Shown: piece by piece, positions 49,489 to 60,514 of the stretch
How positions within the stretch are numbered: position 1 is the first letter of the stretch
Layout: each line of letters starts with the position of its first letter
From: Xanthomonas cissicola
GTDB taxonomy: Bacteria; Pseudomonadota; Gammaproteobacteria; Xanthomonadales; Xanthomonadaceae
Assembly: GCF_008801575.1 (NCBI RefSeq)
Contig: NZ_VZPL01000015.1
Coordinates: forward strand, 28,163-92,162
Length of the DNA: 64,000 nt
Reading direction: 5' to 3'
Position numbers and translations under genes: made by a program
The notes under the pieces: model-generated
What the model saw: only the letters and a program-made list of their open reading frames with translations
Told to the model about the DNA's origin: nothing
Database searches by the model: none

Positions 49489-50381
49489 TGAGCCAGCGTA
49501 TTCGCAAGGCCGTATTCCCCGTCGCAGGTCTTGGGACCCGCTTTCTTCCGGCAACCAAGACAGTGCCGAAAGAAATGCTGCCAATCATCGACAAGCCATT
49601 GATTCAGTACGCCGTCGACGAAGCCATCCAGGCTGGTTGCGATACGCTGATCTTCGTGACCAACCGCTACAAGCACTCCATCGCCGACTACTTCGACAAG
49701 GCCTATGAGCTCGAGCAGAAGCTGGAGCGTGCAGGCAAGCTGGAGCAGCTGGAGCTTGTGCGCCATGCGCTGCCGGACGGCGTTCGCGCCATTTTTGTGA
49801 CGCAGGCCGAAGCGCTGGGCCTGGGTCATGCAGTGCTGTGTGCCAAGGCCGTTGTCGGTAACGAACCGTTCGCGGTGTTGCTGCCGGACGATCTGATGTG
49901 GAACCGCGGTGATGCTGCGCTGACCCAGATGGCCAACGTGGCGGAAGCCTCGGGCGGCAGCGTGATCGCCGTGGAAGACGTGCCGCACGACAAGACAGCC
50001 AGCTACGGCATCGTTTCCACCGACGCATTCGACGGCCGCAAGGGCCGCATCAACGCGATCGTCGAAAAGCCCAAGCCGGAAGTCGCGCCAAGCAACCTGG
50101 CCGTGGTCGGTCGTTACGTGCTGAGCCCCAAGATCTTCGACCTGCTCGAAGCCACCGGTGCAGGCGCAGGCGGCGAAATCCAGCTCACCGATGCGATCGC
50201 CGGATTGCTGAAGGAAGAGCAGGTCGATGCCTTCCGCTTCGAGGGTCGCCGTTTCGATTGCGGCGCGCATATCGGCCTGATCGAAGCCACCGTGCATTTT
50301 GCGCTCGAGCACGAAAAGCATGGCGGCCCAGCGAAGGAAATCCTGCGCGAAGCACTGGCCCAGGCCGACGTGCGCGGCTGA
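49488..50381 (+). CDS. galU: UTP-glucose-1-phosphate uridylyltransferase
   Basis: 297 residues with IRKAVFPVAGLGTRFLPATK, the nucleotidyltransferase motif, and VEKPKPEVAPSNLAVVGRYV. Produces UDP-glucose for LPS, xanthan and osmoregulated glucans. Start overlaps the previous stop; a hairpin follows the stop. Confidence 0.95.
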   Translation: MSQRIRKAVFPVAGLGTRFLPATKTVPKEMLPIIDKPLIQYAVDEAIQAGCDTLIFVTNRYKHSIADYFDKAYELEQKLERAGKLEQLELVRHALPDGVRAIFVTQAEALGLGHAVLCAKAVVGNEPFAVLLPDDLMWNRGDAALTQMANVAEASGGSVIAVEDVPHDKTASYGIVSTDAFDGRKGRINAIVEKPKPEVAPSNLAVVGRYVLSPKIFDLLEATGAGAGGEIQLTDAIAGLLKEEQVDAFRFEGRRFDCGAHIGLIEATVHFALEHEKHGGPAKEILREALAQADVRG

Positions 50382-50403
50382 TTGTTGCCTGATCGCTGTT
50401 TCT

Positions 50404-50431
50404 ACGAACGACGCCAGCTGGCGTCGTTCGT
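50404..50431. terminator. Palindromic terminator after galU
   Basis: A perfect 28-base palindrome (ACGAACGACGCCAG plus complement) followed by TCGTTT, 23 bases beyond the galU stop. Confidence 0.75.
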
Positions 50432-50554
50432 CGTTTGGGAGCTTGTCGTACGCGTTATCGCGTCTGCAGAGCTCGGCTTGGCAACGCCAAGCGCGGGCAA
50501 AGATGCGCACCCTGATGCAGGCCGAGGCCGCGCCGGTGCCGCTAGAATCCGGGC

Positions 50555-52405
50555 ATGAGCCAACCTGCCGAATCCAGTGAACTGATCAACGTGGTGGTGC
50601 TGCTCGGCGCTGCCGTGGTTGCGATCCCAGTGTTCCGTCGTCTCGGCCTGGGCTCGGTGTTGGGTTATCTGGCAGCGGGACTTGCCATTGGTCCGTTCGG
50701 GTTGGGCCTGTTCAACGCGCCGCAGGCCATCCTGCATGTGGCCGAGTTGGGCGTGGTGATGTTTCTGTTCGTGATCGGGCTGGAAATGCGCCCCTCGCAC
50801 CTGTGGAGTTTACGCAAGGAAATCTTCGGACTTGGCGCGCTGCAGATCGCGGTTTGCGCGCTGGCGTTGACCGGCGTCGGCATGTTGCTCGGCTTTGCGC
50901 TACCGGTGGCCTTCGTGGCGGCGTCCGGTTTTGTGCTGACCTCCACCGCGGTGGTGATGCAGTTGTTGGCCGAGCGCGGTGACGTCGCCTTGCCGCCGGG
51001 GCAGAAGATCGTGGCGATCCTGCTGTTCGAAGATCTGTTGATCGTGCCGTTGCTGGCGATCGTGGCCTGGATGGGAGCCAGCGGCGACCCGCAGGCCGCA
51101 TCGCAGCGTTGGCAGGGCATCGGCATCGGTCTGGCCTGCATCGTTGGCTTGCTGGTGGCCGGGCGTTGGCTGCTCAATCCGTTGTTTCGCATCCTGGCTG
51201 CCTCCAAGGCGCGCGAAGTGATGACCGCTGCCGCGTTGCTGGTGGTGCTGGGCGCGGCACTGTTGATGCAGGTGGGCGGGCTGTCGATGGCGATGGGCGC
51301 CTTTCTGGCCGGCGTGCTGTTGTCGGAATCCACATTCCGGCATCAGATCGAAGCGGATATCGAACCGTTTCGCGGCATCCTGCTGGGGCTGTTTTTCCTG
51401 GGTGTCGGCATGAGCCTGGATCTGCGCGTGGTTGCGGCCGATTGGCGCTTGATCGCGTCGGGCGTGCTGGCCTTGATGGTGGGCAAGGGCGCGTGTATCT
51501 ATGGCGTGGCGCGGCTGATGCGTAGCGACCATCGCCAGGCGCTGGACCGTGGCGTGCTGATGGCACAAGGCGGCGAGTTCGCCTTCGTGCTGTTTGCCGC
51601 CGCGTCGGCATCGGGCGTCATCAATGCCCAAGTCAATGCCAGCCTGACCGCCATTGTGGTGTTGTCGATGGCACTGACGCCGTTGTTCGTGCTGCTGCAA
51701 CGGCGGCTGACGCCTGCGGCGGCGGTCTCGCTGGATGGCGTGGAAGCAGCCAGTGGCCAGACCGGCAGCGTGTTGATCATCGGCTTCGGGCGCTTCGGGC
51801 AGGTGGCCAGTCAGTCGCTGCTGGCGCGCGATGTGGATGTGACCATCATCGATAACGACATCGAGATGATCCAAAGCGCGGAAGAATTCGGTTTCAAGAT
51901 CTACTACGGCGACGGTACCCGGCTCGATGTGTTGCACGCCTCCGGCGCACACAGCGCACGTGCGATTGCGGTGTGCGTCGACAATCAAGAGGCAGCTAAT
52001 CGCATCGTCGAGCTGGCAACGCGAGAGTTTCCGCATGCCAAGCTGCTGGTGCGTTCGTACGACCGCCAGCATTCGCTGCAGTTGGTCGCGGCGGGAGTGG
52101 ATTACCAGATCCGCGAGACCTTCGAGTCGGCGGTGATCTTCGGCAAAGTGGCGCTGGTGGAGCTGGGTGTGGACGAGGACGAAGCCGGCATGATTTCGCG
52201 TGAGATCCGCCGCCGCGATGCAGAGCGTTTCGAACTGGAGATCGCTGCCGGCGATGCACGCGCCGGTGCCAGGCTGATGTATGGCAACACCGTGCCGACC
52301 GCACCCCGGCCCACGCCGTTCACGCGGCCGCGTCGCGGAAGTCGCACGCTGAATCCCGATGCGGTACCGCAGGCTGGGCAAGTAGAGACGCAGACGCGCG
52401 ACTAG
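50555..52405 (+). CDS. Kef-type cation/proton antiporter with RCK domain
   Basis: 616 residues. Residues 1-390 form a CPA2 exchanger with 12 or so helices (GYLAAGLAIGPFGLGLF, FLFVIGLEMRPSHLW, LFEDLLIVPLL). Residues 405-525 are a TrkA-N/RCK nucleotide-binding domain (SVLIIGFGRFGQVASQ). The last 60 residues are a Pro/Arg-rich tail. Resembles KefB/KefC or YbaL, which export K+ under electrophile or osmotic stress; ligand gating is inferred. Confidence 0.87.
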   Translation: MSQPAESSELINVVVLLGAAVVAIPVFRRLGLGSVLGYLAAGLAIGPFGLGLFNAPQAILHVAELGVVMFLFVIGLEMRPSHLWSLRKEIFGLGALQIAVCALALTGVGMLLGFALPVAFVAASGFVLTSTAVVMQLLAERGDVALPPGQKIVAILLFEDLLIVPLLAIVAWMGASGDPQAASQRWQGIGIGLACIVGLLVAGRWLLNPLFRILAASKAREVMTAAALLVVLGAALLMQVGGLSMAMGAFLAGVLLSESTFRHQIEADIEPFRGILLGLFFLGVGMSLDLRVVAADWRLIASGVLALMVGKGACIYGVARLMRSDHRQALDRGVLMAQGGEFAFVLFAAASASGVINAQVNASLTAIVVLSMALTPLFVLLQRRLTPAAAVSLDGVEAASGQTGSVLIIGFGRFGQVASQSLLARDVDVTIIDNDIEMIQSAEEFGFKIYYGDGTRLDVLHASGAHSARAIAVCVDNQEAANRIVELATREFPHAKLLVRSYDRQHSLQLVAAGVDYQIRETFESAVIFGKVALVELGVDEDEAGMISREIRRRDAERFELEIAAGDARAGARLMYGNTVPTAPRPTPFTRPRRGSRTLNPDAVPQAGQVETQTRD

Positions 52406-52491
52406 AGCGTGCGCTCCGGCTTCTCAGCGCGCCCACCTCACAGTCACAGATTGCTCCGGACATCTTGGCAGGCGCGCTCGCCGATGCCTGC

Positions 52492-52812
52492 CTAGCCATG
52501 CTTGCGCTGGGCGGCGGCGAAGGCTTCCAGTTGCTCGGGCGTGGCATCTCTTTGATGCTGCTGTTTCCACTGGGCAAATGGCATGCCGTAGACGGCTTCG
52601 CGCGCCTGCTCCTTGGTCATGGCCCGGCCTTGCGCTTCGGCCGCTTCTCGGTACCAATCGCCCAGGCAGTTGCGGCAGAAGCCGGCGAGAATCATCAGGT
52701 CGATGTTCTGCACGTCGGCGCGTTCCTGGTTGAGATGCTGCAGCAGACGGCGAAATGCTGCCGCTTCGATCGAAGTAGTGCTCGAATCGGTGCGTGAGGT
52801 GGTGTCGGTCAT
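52492..52812 (-). CDS. DUF1244 protein
   Basis: 106 residues. The central block FRRLLQHLNQERADVQNIDL and GFCRNCLGDWYREAAEAQG is the DUF1244 signature, with a CRNC pair that could bind metal. Function unknown. Transcribed away from folD; the two start codons are about 50 bases apart. Confidence 0.85.
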   Translation of the reverse strand: MTDTTSRTDSSTTSIEAAAFRRLLQHLNQERADVQNIDLMILAGFCRNCLGDWYREAAEAQGRAMTKEQAREAVYGMPFAQWKQQHQRDATPEQLEAFAAAQRKHG

Positions 52813-52861
52813 GGCGGAATCGGGGACAATAGACGGCCTTCGACTCTACACCTGACGCCCC

Positions 52862-55410
<2,549 letters not shown>

Positions 55411-55530
55411 CCGGGAATGGGGGGCGCGAATCGGGAATCGTAAGAGCCCGCCGCTTCCTCGTCCGATAGCGGCCGGCGCCGCGTTTGCTGTTGCGAATCC
55501 CTTATCCCGATTCTCGATTCCCGGCTCTCA
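55411..55530. repeat. Dispersed inverted-repeat element (copy 4) between guaB and guaA
   Basis: The left arm starts directly after the guaB stop (CCGGGAATGG, then GAATCGGGAATCGTAAGAGC) and the right arm (GCGAATCCCTTATCCCG, TTCTCGATTCCCGGCTCTCA) ends immediately before the guaA ATG. It fills the whole intergenic space, so any guaBA transcript contains it as a hairpin. Confidence 0.8.
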
Positions 55531-57096
55531 ATGACCAACATCCATACCGACAAGATCCTCATCCTCGATTTCGGCGCGCAGTACACCCAGCTGATTGCGC
55601 GGCGTATCCGCGAGATCGGGGTCTATTGCGAGATCTGGGCATGGGATCACGATCCGTCGGAGATTGCCGGTTTCGGTGCCAAGGGCATCATTCTGTCCGG
55701 CGGCCCGGAGTCGACCACGTTGCCTGGCGCACCGGTCGCGCCGCAGGAAGTGTTCGATAGCGGCCTGCCGGTGTTCGGTATCTGCTACGGCATGCAGACG
55801 CTCGCCGCGCAGTTGGGTGGTGCCACCGAAGCCGCCGATCAGCGCGAATTCGGCCATGCCGAAGTGGATGTGGTGGCGGCAGATGCCTTGTTCGCTGGCC
55901 TCACCGACCATGCCGGCGCTTCGCGCATGAATGTATGGATGAGCCACGGCGACCACGTGTCGCAGGTGCCGCCGGGCTTCACCATTACCGCCACGACCGA
56001 CCGCATCCCGGTGGCGGCCATGTCCAACGAAGCCAAGCGCTGGTACGGCGTGCAGTTCCATCCGGAGGTGACGCATACCTTGCAGGGCCAGACCTTGCTG
56101 CGTCGCTTCGTGGTGAATGTCTGCGGCTGCCAGACGCTGTGGACTGCGGCCAACATCATCGAGGACCAGATCGCGCGCGTGCGCGAACAGGTGGGCGACG
56201 ACGAAGTGATTCTCGGGCTGTCCGGCGGCGTCGATTCGTCGGTGGTTGCCGCGCTGCTGCACAAGGCGATCGGCGACAAGCTCACCTGTGTGTTCGTCGA
56301 TACCGGCTTGCTGCGTTGGCAGGAAGGCGACCAGGTGATGGCGATGTTCGCCGAGCACATGGGCGTCAAGGTGATCCGCGTCAACGCGGCCGACCGCTAT
56401 TTCGCCAAGCTGGAAGGCGTGCGCGACCCGGAAGCCAAGCGCAAGATCATTGGCAACCTGTTCGTGGAGATCTTCGACGAAGAATCCAACAAGCTGGCCA
56501 ATGCCAAGTGGCTGGCGCAGGGCACGATCTATCCGGACGTGATCGAGTCGGCCGGCAGCAAGACCGGCAAGGCGCACGTGATCAAGAGCCACCATAACGT
56601 CGGCGGCCTGCCCGAGCATATGAAGCTGGGCCTGGTCGAGCCGCTGCGCGAACTGTTCAAGGACGAAGTGCGGCGCCTGGGCGTGGAGCTCGGCCTGCCG
56701 CGCACCATGGTGTATCGCCATCCGTTCCCGGGCCCCGGCCTGGGCGTGCGCATCCTCGGCGAAGTCAAGCGCGAGTACGCCGAGCTGCTGGCCAAGGCCG
56801 ACGCGATCTTCATCGACGAACTGCGCAAGGCCGACCTGTACGACACCACCAGCCAGGCGTTCGCGGTGTTCCTGCCGGTCAAGTCGGTGGGCGTGGTCGG
56901 CGACGCGCGCGCCTACGAATGGGTGATCGCACTGCGCGCGGTGGAAACCATCGACTTCATGACCGCGCACTGGGCGCACCTGCCGTACGACTTCCTCGGC
57001 ACGGTGAGCAACCGCATCATCAACGAACTGCGCGGCGTGTCGCGGGTGGTCTACGACATCTCCGGCAAGCCGCCGGCGACGATCGAGTGGGAGTGA
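55531..57096 (+). CDS. guaA: GMP synthase (glutamine-hydrolysing)
   Basis: 521 residues. Class I amidotransferase domain with Cys85 in [11 protein letters not shown]-pyrophosphatase P-loop [14 protein letters not shown], and dimerisation domain ending PPATIEWE. Converts XMP to GMP. The 3' end (…GAGTGGGAGTGA) is the attachment site used by a family of island integrases, and an integrase gene follows 306 bases later. Confidence 0.97.
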   Translation: MTNIHTDKILILDFGAQYTQLIARRIREIGVYCEIWAWDHDPSEIAGFGAKGIILSGGPESTTLPGAPVAPQEVFDSGLPVFGICYGMQTLAAQLGGATEAADQREFGHAEVDVVAADALFAGLTDHAGASRMNVWMSHGDHVSQVPPGFTITATTDRIPVAAMSNEAKRWYGVQFHPEVTHTLQGQTLLRRFVVNVCGCQTLWTAANIIEDQIARVREQVGDDEVILGLSGGVDSSVVAALLHKAIGDKLTCVFVDTGLLRWQEGDQVMAMFAEHMGVKVIRVNAADRYFAKLEGVRDPEAKRKIIGNLFVEIFDEESNKLANAKWLAQGTIYPDVIESAGSKTGKAHVIKSHHNVGGLPEHMKLGLVEPLRELFKDEVRRLGVELGLPRTMVYRHPFPGPGLGVRILGEVKREYAELLAKADAIFIDELRKADLYDTTSQAFAVFLPVKSVGVVGDARAYEWVIALRAVETIDFMTAHWAHLPYDFLGTVSNRIINELRGVSRVVYDISGKPPATIEWE

Positions 57097-57402
57097 TCCG
57101 GCGTCTGGCACCGGCTGGCATCTAGTAGCACGAAAACATATCTAAGTCCTCGTCATTACAGGATTTTTTGTGATTTCGTTCGGCGCCATCTGGCAATGAA
57201 TAGCATCGCCAAGCGCCGTTTTTTCATGGCATGATAGATGGCATTGAGTGCTTCTATGGCATGAGAAGTCGCCGATACCATGTAACCACCTTGCGGATTT
57301 TCATGGTATCGAAATCACGTAACGCGATGATTTTATTGTTTTTTACACAAGGATTGGCCGGCTTCTGGATCATGGTATTTGAGTTGAATCAGGCCGAGAA
57401 CC
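57097..57402. promoter_or_regulatory. Island left end with clustered ATGGYAT repeats
   Basis: Gene-free stretch between guaA and the integrase gene, more AT-rich than the core. It holds six copies of an ATGG(C/T)AT motif: 57225-57233, 57238-57245, 57255-57263, 57274-57282 (inverted), 57302-57310 and 57371-57379, mostly as CATGGYAT. Such clusters near attachment sites usually bind the integrase arm domain or an excisionase, or autoregulate the integrase promoter. Confidence 0.65.
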
Positions 57403-58605
57403 ATGTTGACCGATACCAAGCTGCGCAACCTCAAGCCGAAGGACAAGCTCTACAAGGTGAATGATCGCGACGGCCTCTATGTAGCCGTCACGGCCGCTGG
57501 AGCGATTTCGTTCCGCTACAACTACTCGATCCACGGTAGGCAGGAGACCATCACCTTCGGCCGCTACGGTGTCGGCGGCATCACCCTGGCAGAAGCCCGC
57601 GAGCGGTTGGGCGAGGCCAAGAAGATGATCGCGGCCGGGAAGTCACCGGCCAAGGAAAAGGCGCGGGACAAGGTCCGTGTCATGGACGCGGAGACGTTCG
57701 GGGCCTGGGCGGAAAAGTGGCTACGGGGCTACCAGATGGCCGATTCCACCCGCGACATGCGCCGCTCAGTCTACGAACGCGAGCTAAAGCCGAAATTCAG
57801 CAATCAGAAGCTTGTGGAGATCACCCACGAGGACTTGCGCGCACTGACCGATACCATCGTGGAGCGCGGAGCACCGGCGACCGCTGTGCATGCTCGCGAG
57901 GTGGTGTTACAGGTCTTTCGCTGGGCTATTGAGCGCGGCCAGAAGGTCGAGAATCCGGCAGAGCTGGTGCGGCCGACCACTATCGCCAAGTTCGAGCCGC
58001 GCGACCGTGCGCTGACGCCCCATGAGATCGGCCTGATGTACCAGTACATGGAGCGCATCGGCACAACGCCATCTATCCGAGCATCCGCCAAATTGCTGCT
58101 GCTGACGATGGTGCGCAAGAGCGAGCTGACCAACGCGACATGGAGCGAGATCAGCTTCAGTGATGCGCTTTGGACCATCCCAAAGGAGCGCATGAAGCGG
58201 CGCAATCCGCACCTGGTGTTCCTGTCAAGGCAGGCGCTGGACATCTTCATTGCCCTCAAGACCTTTGCCGGCGGATCGGACTACGTGTTGCCGTCGCGAT
58301 ACGACTCGGACTTGCCCATGAGTAGCGCCACGCTTAACCAGGTGATGACGCTGACATATCGGCTGGCGCAGAAGGAAGAGAAGTCACTCGCTAAGTTCGG
58401 GCCACATGACTTGCGGCGCACTGCAAGCACGCTGCTACATGAGGCCGGCTATAACACGGACTGGGTTGAGAAATGCCTGGCGCACGAACAGCGAGGCGTC
58501 AGGGCTGTCTACAACAAGGCCGAGTACCGTGAGCAGCGGACGGCGATGTTGCAGGACTGGGCGGACATGATTGACGAATGGACACTGAAGCGGTCGAAGG
58601 CGTAA
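57403..58605 (+). CDS. P4-type tyrosine recombinase, guaA-site integrase
   Basis: 400 residues. N-terminal arm-binding domain (LTDTKLRNLKPKDKLYKVND), SAM-like core domain, and catalytic domain with Arg238 (TMVRKSEL), Lys near 261, His335/Arg338 (HDLRRTAST), His361 and nucleophile Tyr370 (VRAVYNKAEY). All catalytic residues are intact. Location 306 bases after guaA matches integrases that insert islands at the guaA 3' end. It is the only clearly intact mobility gene here. Confidence 0.9.
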   Translation: MLTDTKLRNLKPKDKLYKVNDRDGLYVAVTAAGAISFRYNYSIHGRQETITFGRYGVGGITLAEARERLGEAKKMIAAGKSPAKEKARDKVRVMDAETFGAWAEKWLRGYQMADSTRDMRRSVYERELKPKFSNQKLVEITHEDLRALTDTIVERGAPATAVHAREVVLQVFRWAIERGQKVENPAELVRPTTIAKFEPRDRALTPHEIGLMYQYMERIGTTPSIRASAKLLLLTMVRKSELTNATWSEISFSDALWTIPKERMKRRNPHLVFLSRQALDIFIALKTFAGGSDYVLPSRYDSDLPMSSATLNQVMTLTYRLAQKEEKSLAKFGPHDLRRTASTLLHEAGYNTDWVEKCLAHEQRGVRAVYNKAEYREQRTAMLQDWADMIDEWTLKRSKA

Positions 58606-58885
58606 GCCAGAGGATGACAGTTCGCTCACCTGCCCGAACGTCGAGGCTTAGCACCCCTGGATAGGGGCGCCAGCGCCCCTATCCCACCGACACTGCGCCA
58701 ACCACCGCGCGGCCTAATCAAGCCCCAGGCGCAGTGCCGGCGGCTCCCTCACCGCAAAAGCAGGTCAGCAGGGAGTGATGTGGCAAGCGTGGCGACGACA
58801 AGGCCCTGGCCAGGCCGAGGGTATCGATCAACGCGCAGTGGTAGAGCGCTCATCGTGCGCTACGCGCACAACAGCGCGGCCGCCG
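58606..58885. other. Gap after the integrase gene with a palindrome
   Basis: Contains a 12-bp perfect stem at 58659-58684 (GGATAGGGGCGC, CA loop, complement) that probably ends integrase transcription. Nothing else is recognised; a short tRNA-D-arm-like string near 58837 is not a tRNA. Confidence 0.55.
58659..58684. terminator. Hairpin after the integrase gene
   Basis: GGATAGGGGCGC and its complement separated by CA, 54 bases beyond the integrase stop; no U-tract. Confidence 0.6.
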
Positions 58886-59236
58886 TCACTTCACCCGGTG
58901 GATCAATCCGCTGCGACAGATCACATAGGCCCGGTCGCATGGAAACACCGTGAGCTTGCGAATCGACTTCTTGCGCGGTGTTCGGTTGTCCAGCCCGATG
59001 GCCACGGTCCATCTGCCGTTGCTCACAACCAGGTCAATCACGCCCTGCCGATGTCTTCCCAGCTGCATGGGCATCTCCCAAGCGACATGCCATGTCCGCC
59101 GCTGCAAGCGACGTGACCACTGAAGCTGGAAGCGGTGAGCTGGCTGGGGCATCGCGGCAATTATCAGGCCGTTGCCGCCCCGAGCCGCGTCACTGCCGGC
59201 GCACATTACCGAACCCAAGCGCAGACGTCGTGCCAA
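58886..59236 (-). CDS. Unrecognised protein fragment with a nuclease-like patch
   Basis: 116-codon frame. The C-terminal 60 residues look like real protein: GVIDLVVSNGRWTVAIGLD, RTPRKKSIRKL and PCDRAYVICRSG. The spacing of Asp, a following acidic position and basic residues recalls PD-(D/E)XK nuclease folds (expected IDLV...AIELD), but here the second acidic residue would be Gly (AIGLD). The N-terminal part is less convincing and no start is certain. The Tn3-like cassette begins 43 bases upstream of its start, so it may be truncated or lie next to an insertion. Function unassigned. Confidence 0.4.
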   Translation of the reverse strand: MARRLRLGSVMCAGSDAARGGNGLIIAAMPQPAHRFQLQWSRRLQRRTWHVAWEMPMQLGRHRQGVIDLVVSNGRWTVAIGLDNRTPRKKSIRKLTVFPCDRAYVICRSGLIHRVK

Positions 59237-59278
59237 GAGGCGCGCGGGCGGCTATGCGCGTTGCGTCGAAGTGTGAAA

Positions 59279-59316
59279 GGGGTTCAGCCGACATACGTGT
59301 AAAAATGACTCACAAG
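59279..59316 (+). repeat. Left terminal inverted repeat of the cassette
   Basis: 38 bp starting GGGG and ending CTCACAAG, typical length for the Tn3 family. Preceded by the TGAAA target copy. Confidence 0.88.
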
Positions 59317-59405
59317 CTCGGATTTGACCCATTGCATCAGTGAGTTAGCGGATATTTCCGGGTAACAAAACTCCACTACCAACAGCGATTAGCTCACTTT
59401 CGGCT

Positions 59406-59430
59406 GTTTTTTACACGAATCCCTGCCGAC
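59406..59430 (-). repeat. Second Tn3-like end inside the cassette
   Basis: 25-bp sequence GTTTTTTACACGAATCCC plus TGCCGAC, nearly identical to the right arm of the 82-bp element at 62471-62552; similarity continues about 24 bases upstream (…TTAGCTCACTTTCGGCT). It appears to be the terminus of another Tn3-like element left next to the effector gene. Confidence 0.7.
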
Positions 59431-59466
59431 CCTTAATTTCAACTGCGCCCGATCGCTGGGCAGGAG

Positions 59467-59491
59467 TTCGCCGGTCCACACGGTTTTTCGC
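59467..59491 (+). promoter_or_regulatory. Perfect PIP box (HrpX binding site)
   Basis: TTCGC, 15 bases, TTCGC: the exact plant-inducible-promoter consensus bound by HrpX in Xanthomonas type III effector promoters. It ends 68 bases upstream of the ATG of an effector-like gene. I do not see a good YANNNT -10 box at the usual 30-32 base spacing; the nearest matches are 16 and 46 bases downstream, so activity is likely but unproven. Confidence 0.8.
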
Positions 59492-59559
59492 TCGGTTAAA
59501 GCAGGTTTACGCTTTTTCATGAGAAGTTGGCAGTCCGCACTCTAAGTAGGGGTTCTTAT

Positions 59560-59847
59560 ATGGGATGCTTCAACGTCACAGGCGCCAGTGGGAAAGCGAG
59601 CGAATATGTGGTCGAGCAACACGCTGGCCGGACCACGAATGAGCAAACGACGCAAGAGCCGGCAACTCATCTTGAGGCACAGGGTGTACTGCAAGGGTTG
59701 AAGAGGCAAAGCTCGATTAAGAGTCATTCTGATGCCGAAGATGATGTGCAGTTTGCCGTGTCGCAAGCGCGAGCGGGAGGGCGCTTCCGTCCCGGTCCGC
59801 TACCTGAGCAGAAGGAACTGATCGCGCCCGCAGCCCGAAAGGAATAG
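59560..59847 (+). CDS. Probable type III effector, XopAQ-like, N-myristoylation motif
   Basis: 95 residues beginning MGCFNVTGASGKAS: Gly2 fits an N-myristoylation signal and Cys3 a palmitoylation site, which would send the protein to the plant plasma membrane. The rest is hydrophilic with no enzyme motif. A perfect PIP box lies upstream. From memory, XopAQ (related to Ralstonia Rip6/Rip11) is about 95 residues and lies some 65 bases downstream of a PIP box in X. gardneri; length and context agree, but I cannot align the sequences here. GC and codon use are lower than in the chromosome. The frame is open to 59527, but the ATG at 59560 creates the lipidation motif. Confidence 0.65.
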   Translation: MGCFNVTGASGKASEYVVEQHAGRTTNEQTTQEPATHLEAQGVLQGLKRQSSIKSHSDAEDDVQFAVSQARAGGRFRPGPLPEQKELIAPAARKE

Positions 59848-60514
59848 GTTGCGACCAAAGGTCACAAGGTCCATTCAAGCGGCGCCGATGACAAACAGAG
59901 GGTCTGGACTGGCCGGTTCGCGTTGAACTGTCTCGTGCAAAGGCAATGCGTCGCTCTGCCTCAGCACCTAGCTCGCCGCCATCCTCGATCCGGGCGCACG
60001 AGTGCAGCACAGCTGTCATAGCAGCCGGATCACCGGCCATGCGATTGGCAAAACGGTCAGCGCGCAGTTCCTCGGCGTAGCTGTCCCGGCGGGCGCGTCG
60101 ATTGGTGCGCTCGGCAAGCTGCCCAGCGACCACGGCTGCAACAATGCCCAGCACAAGCGCACACAAGGTCTGCGGGTCGGTGATGGCCAGCGGCTTTGCG
60201 GCGAAGCTGCCGACAGCGGCAGCGGTCATCGCGCCAACCACCAGCGCGAGCGCTGGCGGCCAGAAGTAGCTGCCGACCCGCTTGAGCATCGTCGCGCGCC
60301 GCTGGGCATGGCCCACTTCGTGGGCGAGCAAGGTGTAACGCTGGTTGGCATCGAGTGTGAGCGCGAGTGTTTGGGACACCGCGATGGTGTGCGTGAGCGC
60401 GTTATAGCGTGCATTGCGATGCCGCCAGAGCCTCACGCGCGGTGGCGCGATGTAGGCGTGGGCAGCGATCGCATCGACCGTGGCCTGCAGCTGCAGGCGC
60501 GTTGCAGTGGTCAT
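59717..60514 (-). CDS. M48-type zinc metallopeptidase, 3' end running into the effector gene
   Basis: 265-codon frame. Residues 1-195 are a membrane metallopeptidase: zinc motif LLAHEVGHAQRR (HEVGH at 65-69), a hydrophobic pair (YFWPPALALVVGAMTAAAVG and LVLGIVAAVVAG) and the third zinc ligand in SYAEELRADRFANRMAG. The last 70 residues have no family character and overlap the effector-like gene antisense (59717-59847), so the native 3' end was probably lost when the cassette was assembled. The core is complete and could be active. Start at 60514 rather than the in-frame GTG-side extension to 60532. Overlaps the upstream gene by up to 113 bases. Confidence 0.65.
   Translation of the reverse strand: MTTATRLQLQATVDAIAAHAYIAPPRVRLWRHRNARYNALTHTIAVSQTLALTLDANQRYTLLAHEVGHAQRRATMLKRVGSYFWPPALALVVGAMTAAAVGSFAAKPLAITDPQTLCALVLGIVAAVVAGQLAERTNRRARRDSYAEELRADRFANRMAGDPAAMTAVLHSCARIEDGGELGAEAERRIAFARDSSTRTGQSRPSVCHRRRLNGPCDLWSQPIPFGLRARSVPSAQVADRDGSALPLALATRQTAHHLRHQNDS

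Noticed and set aside
58830..58870. tRNA-like string GCAGTGGTAGAGCG
   Set aside because: Only a D-arm-like match; no acceptor, anticodon or T arm can be formed around it.
59508..59543. YANNNT -10 boxes for the PIP promoter (TACGCT at 59508, CACTCT at 59538)
   Set aside because: They lie 16 and 46 bases after the PIP box instead of the usual 30-32, so I do not annotate them as the promoter.
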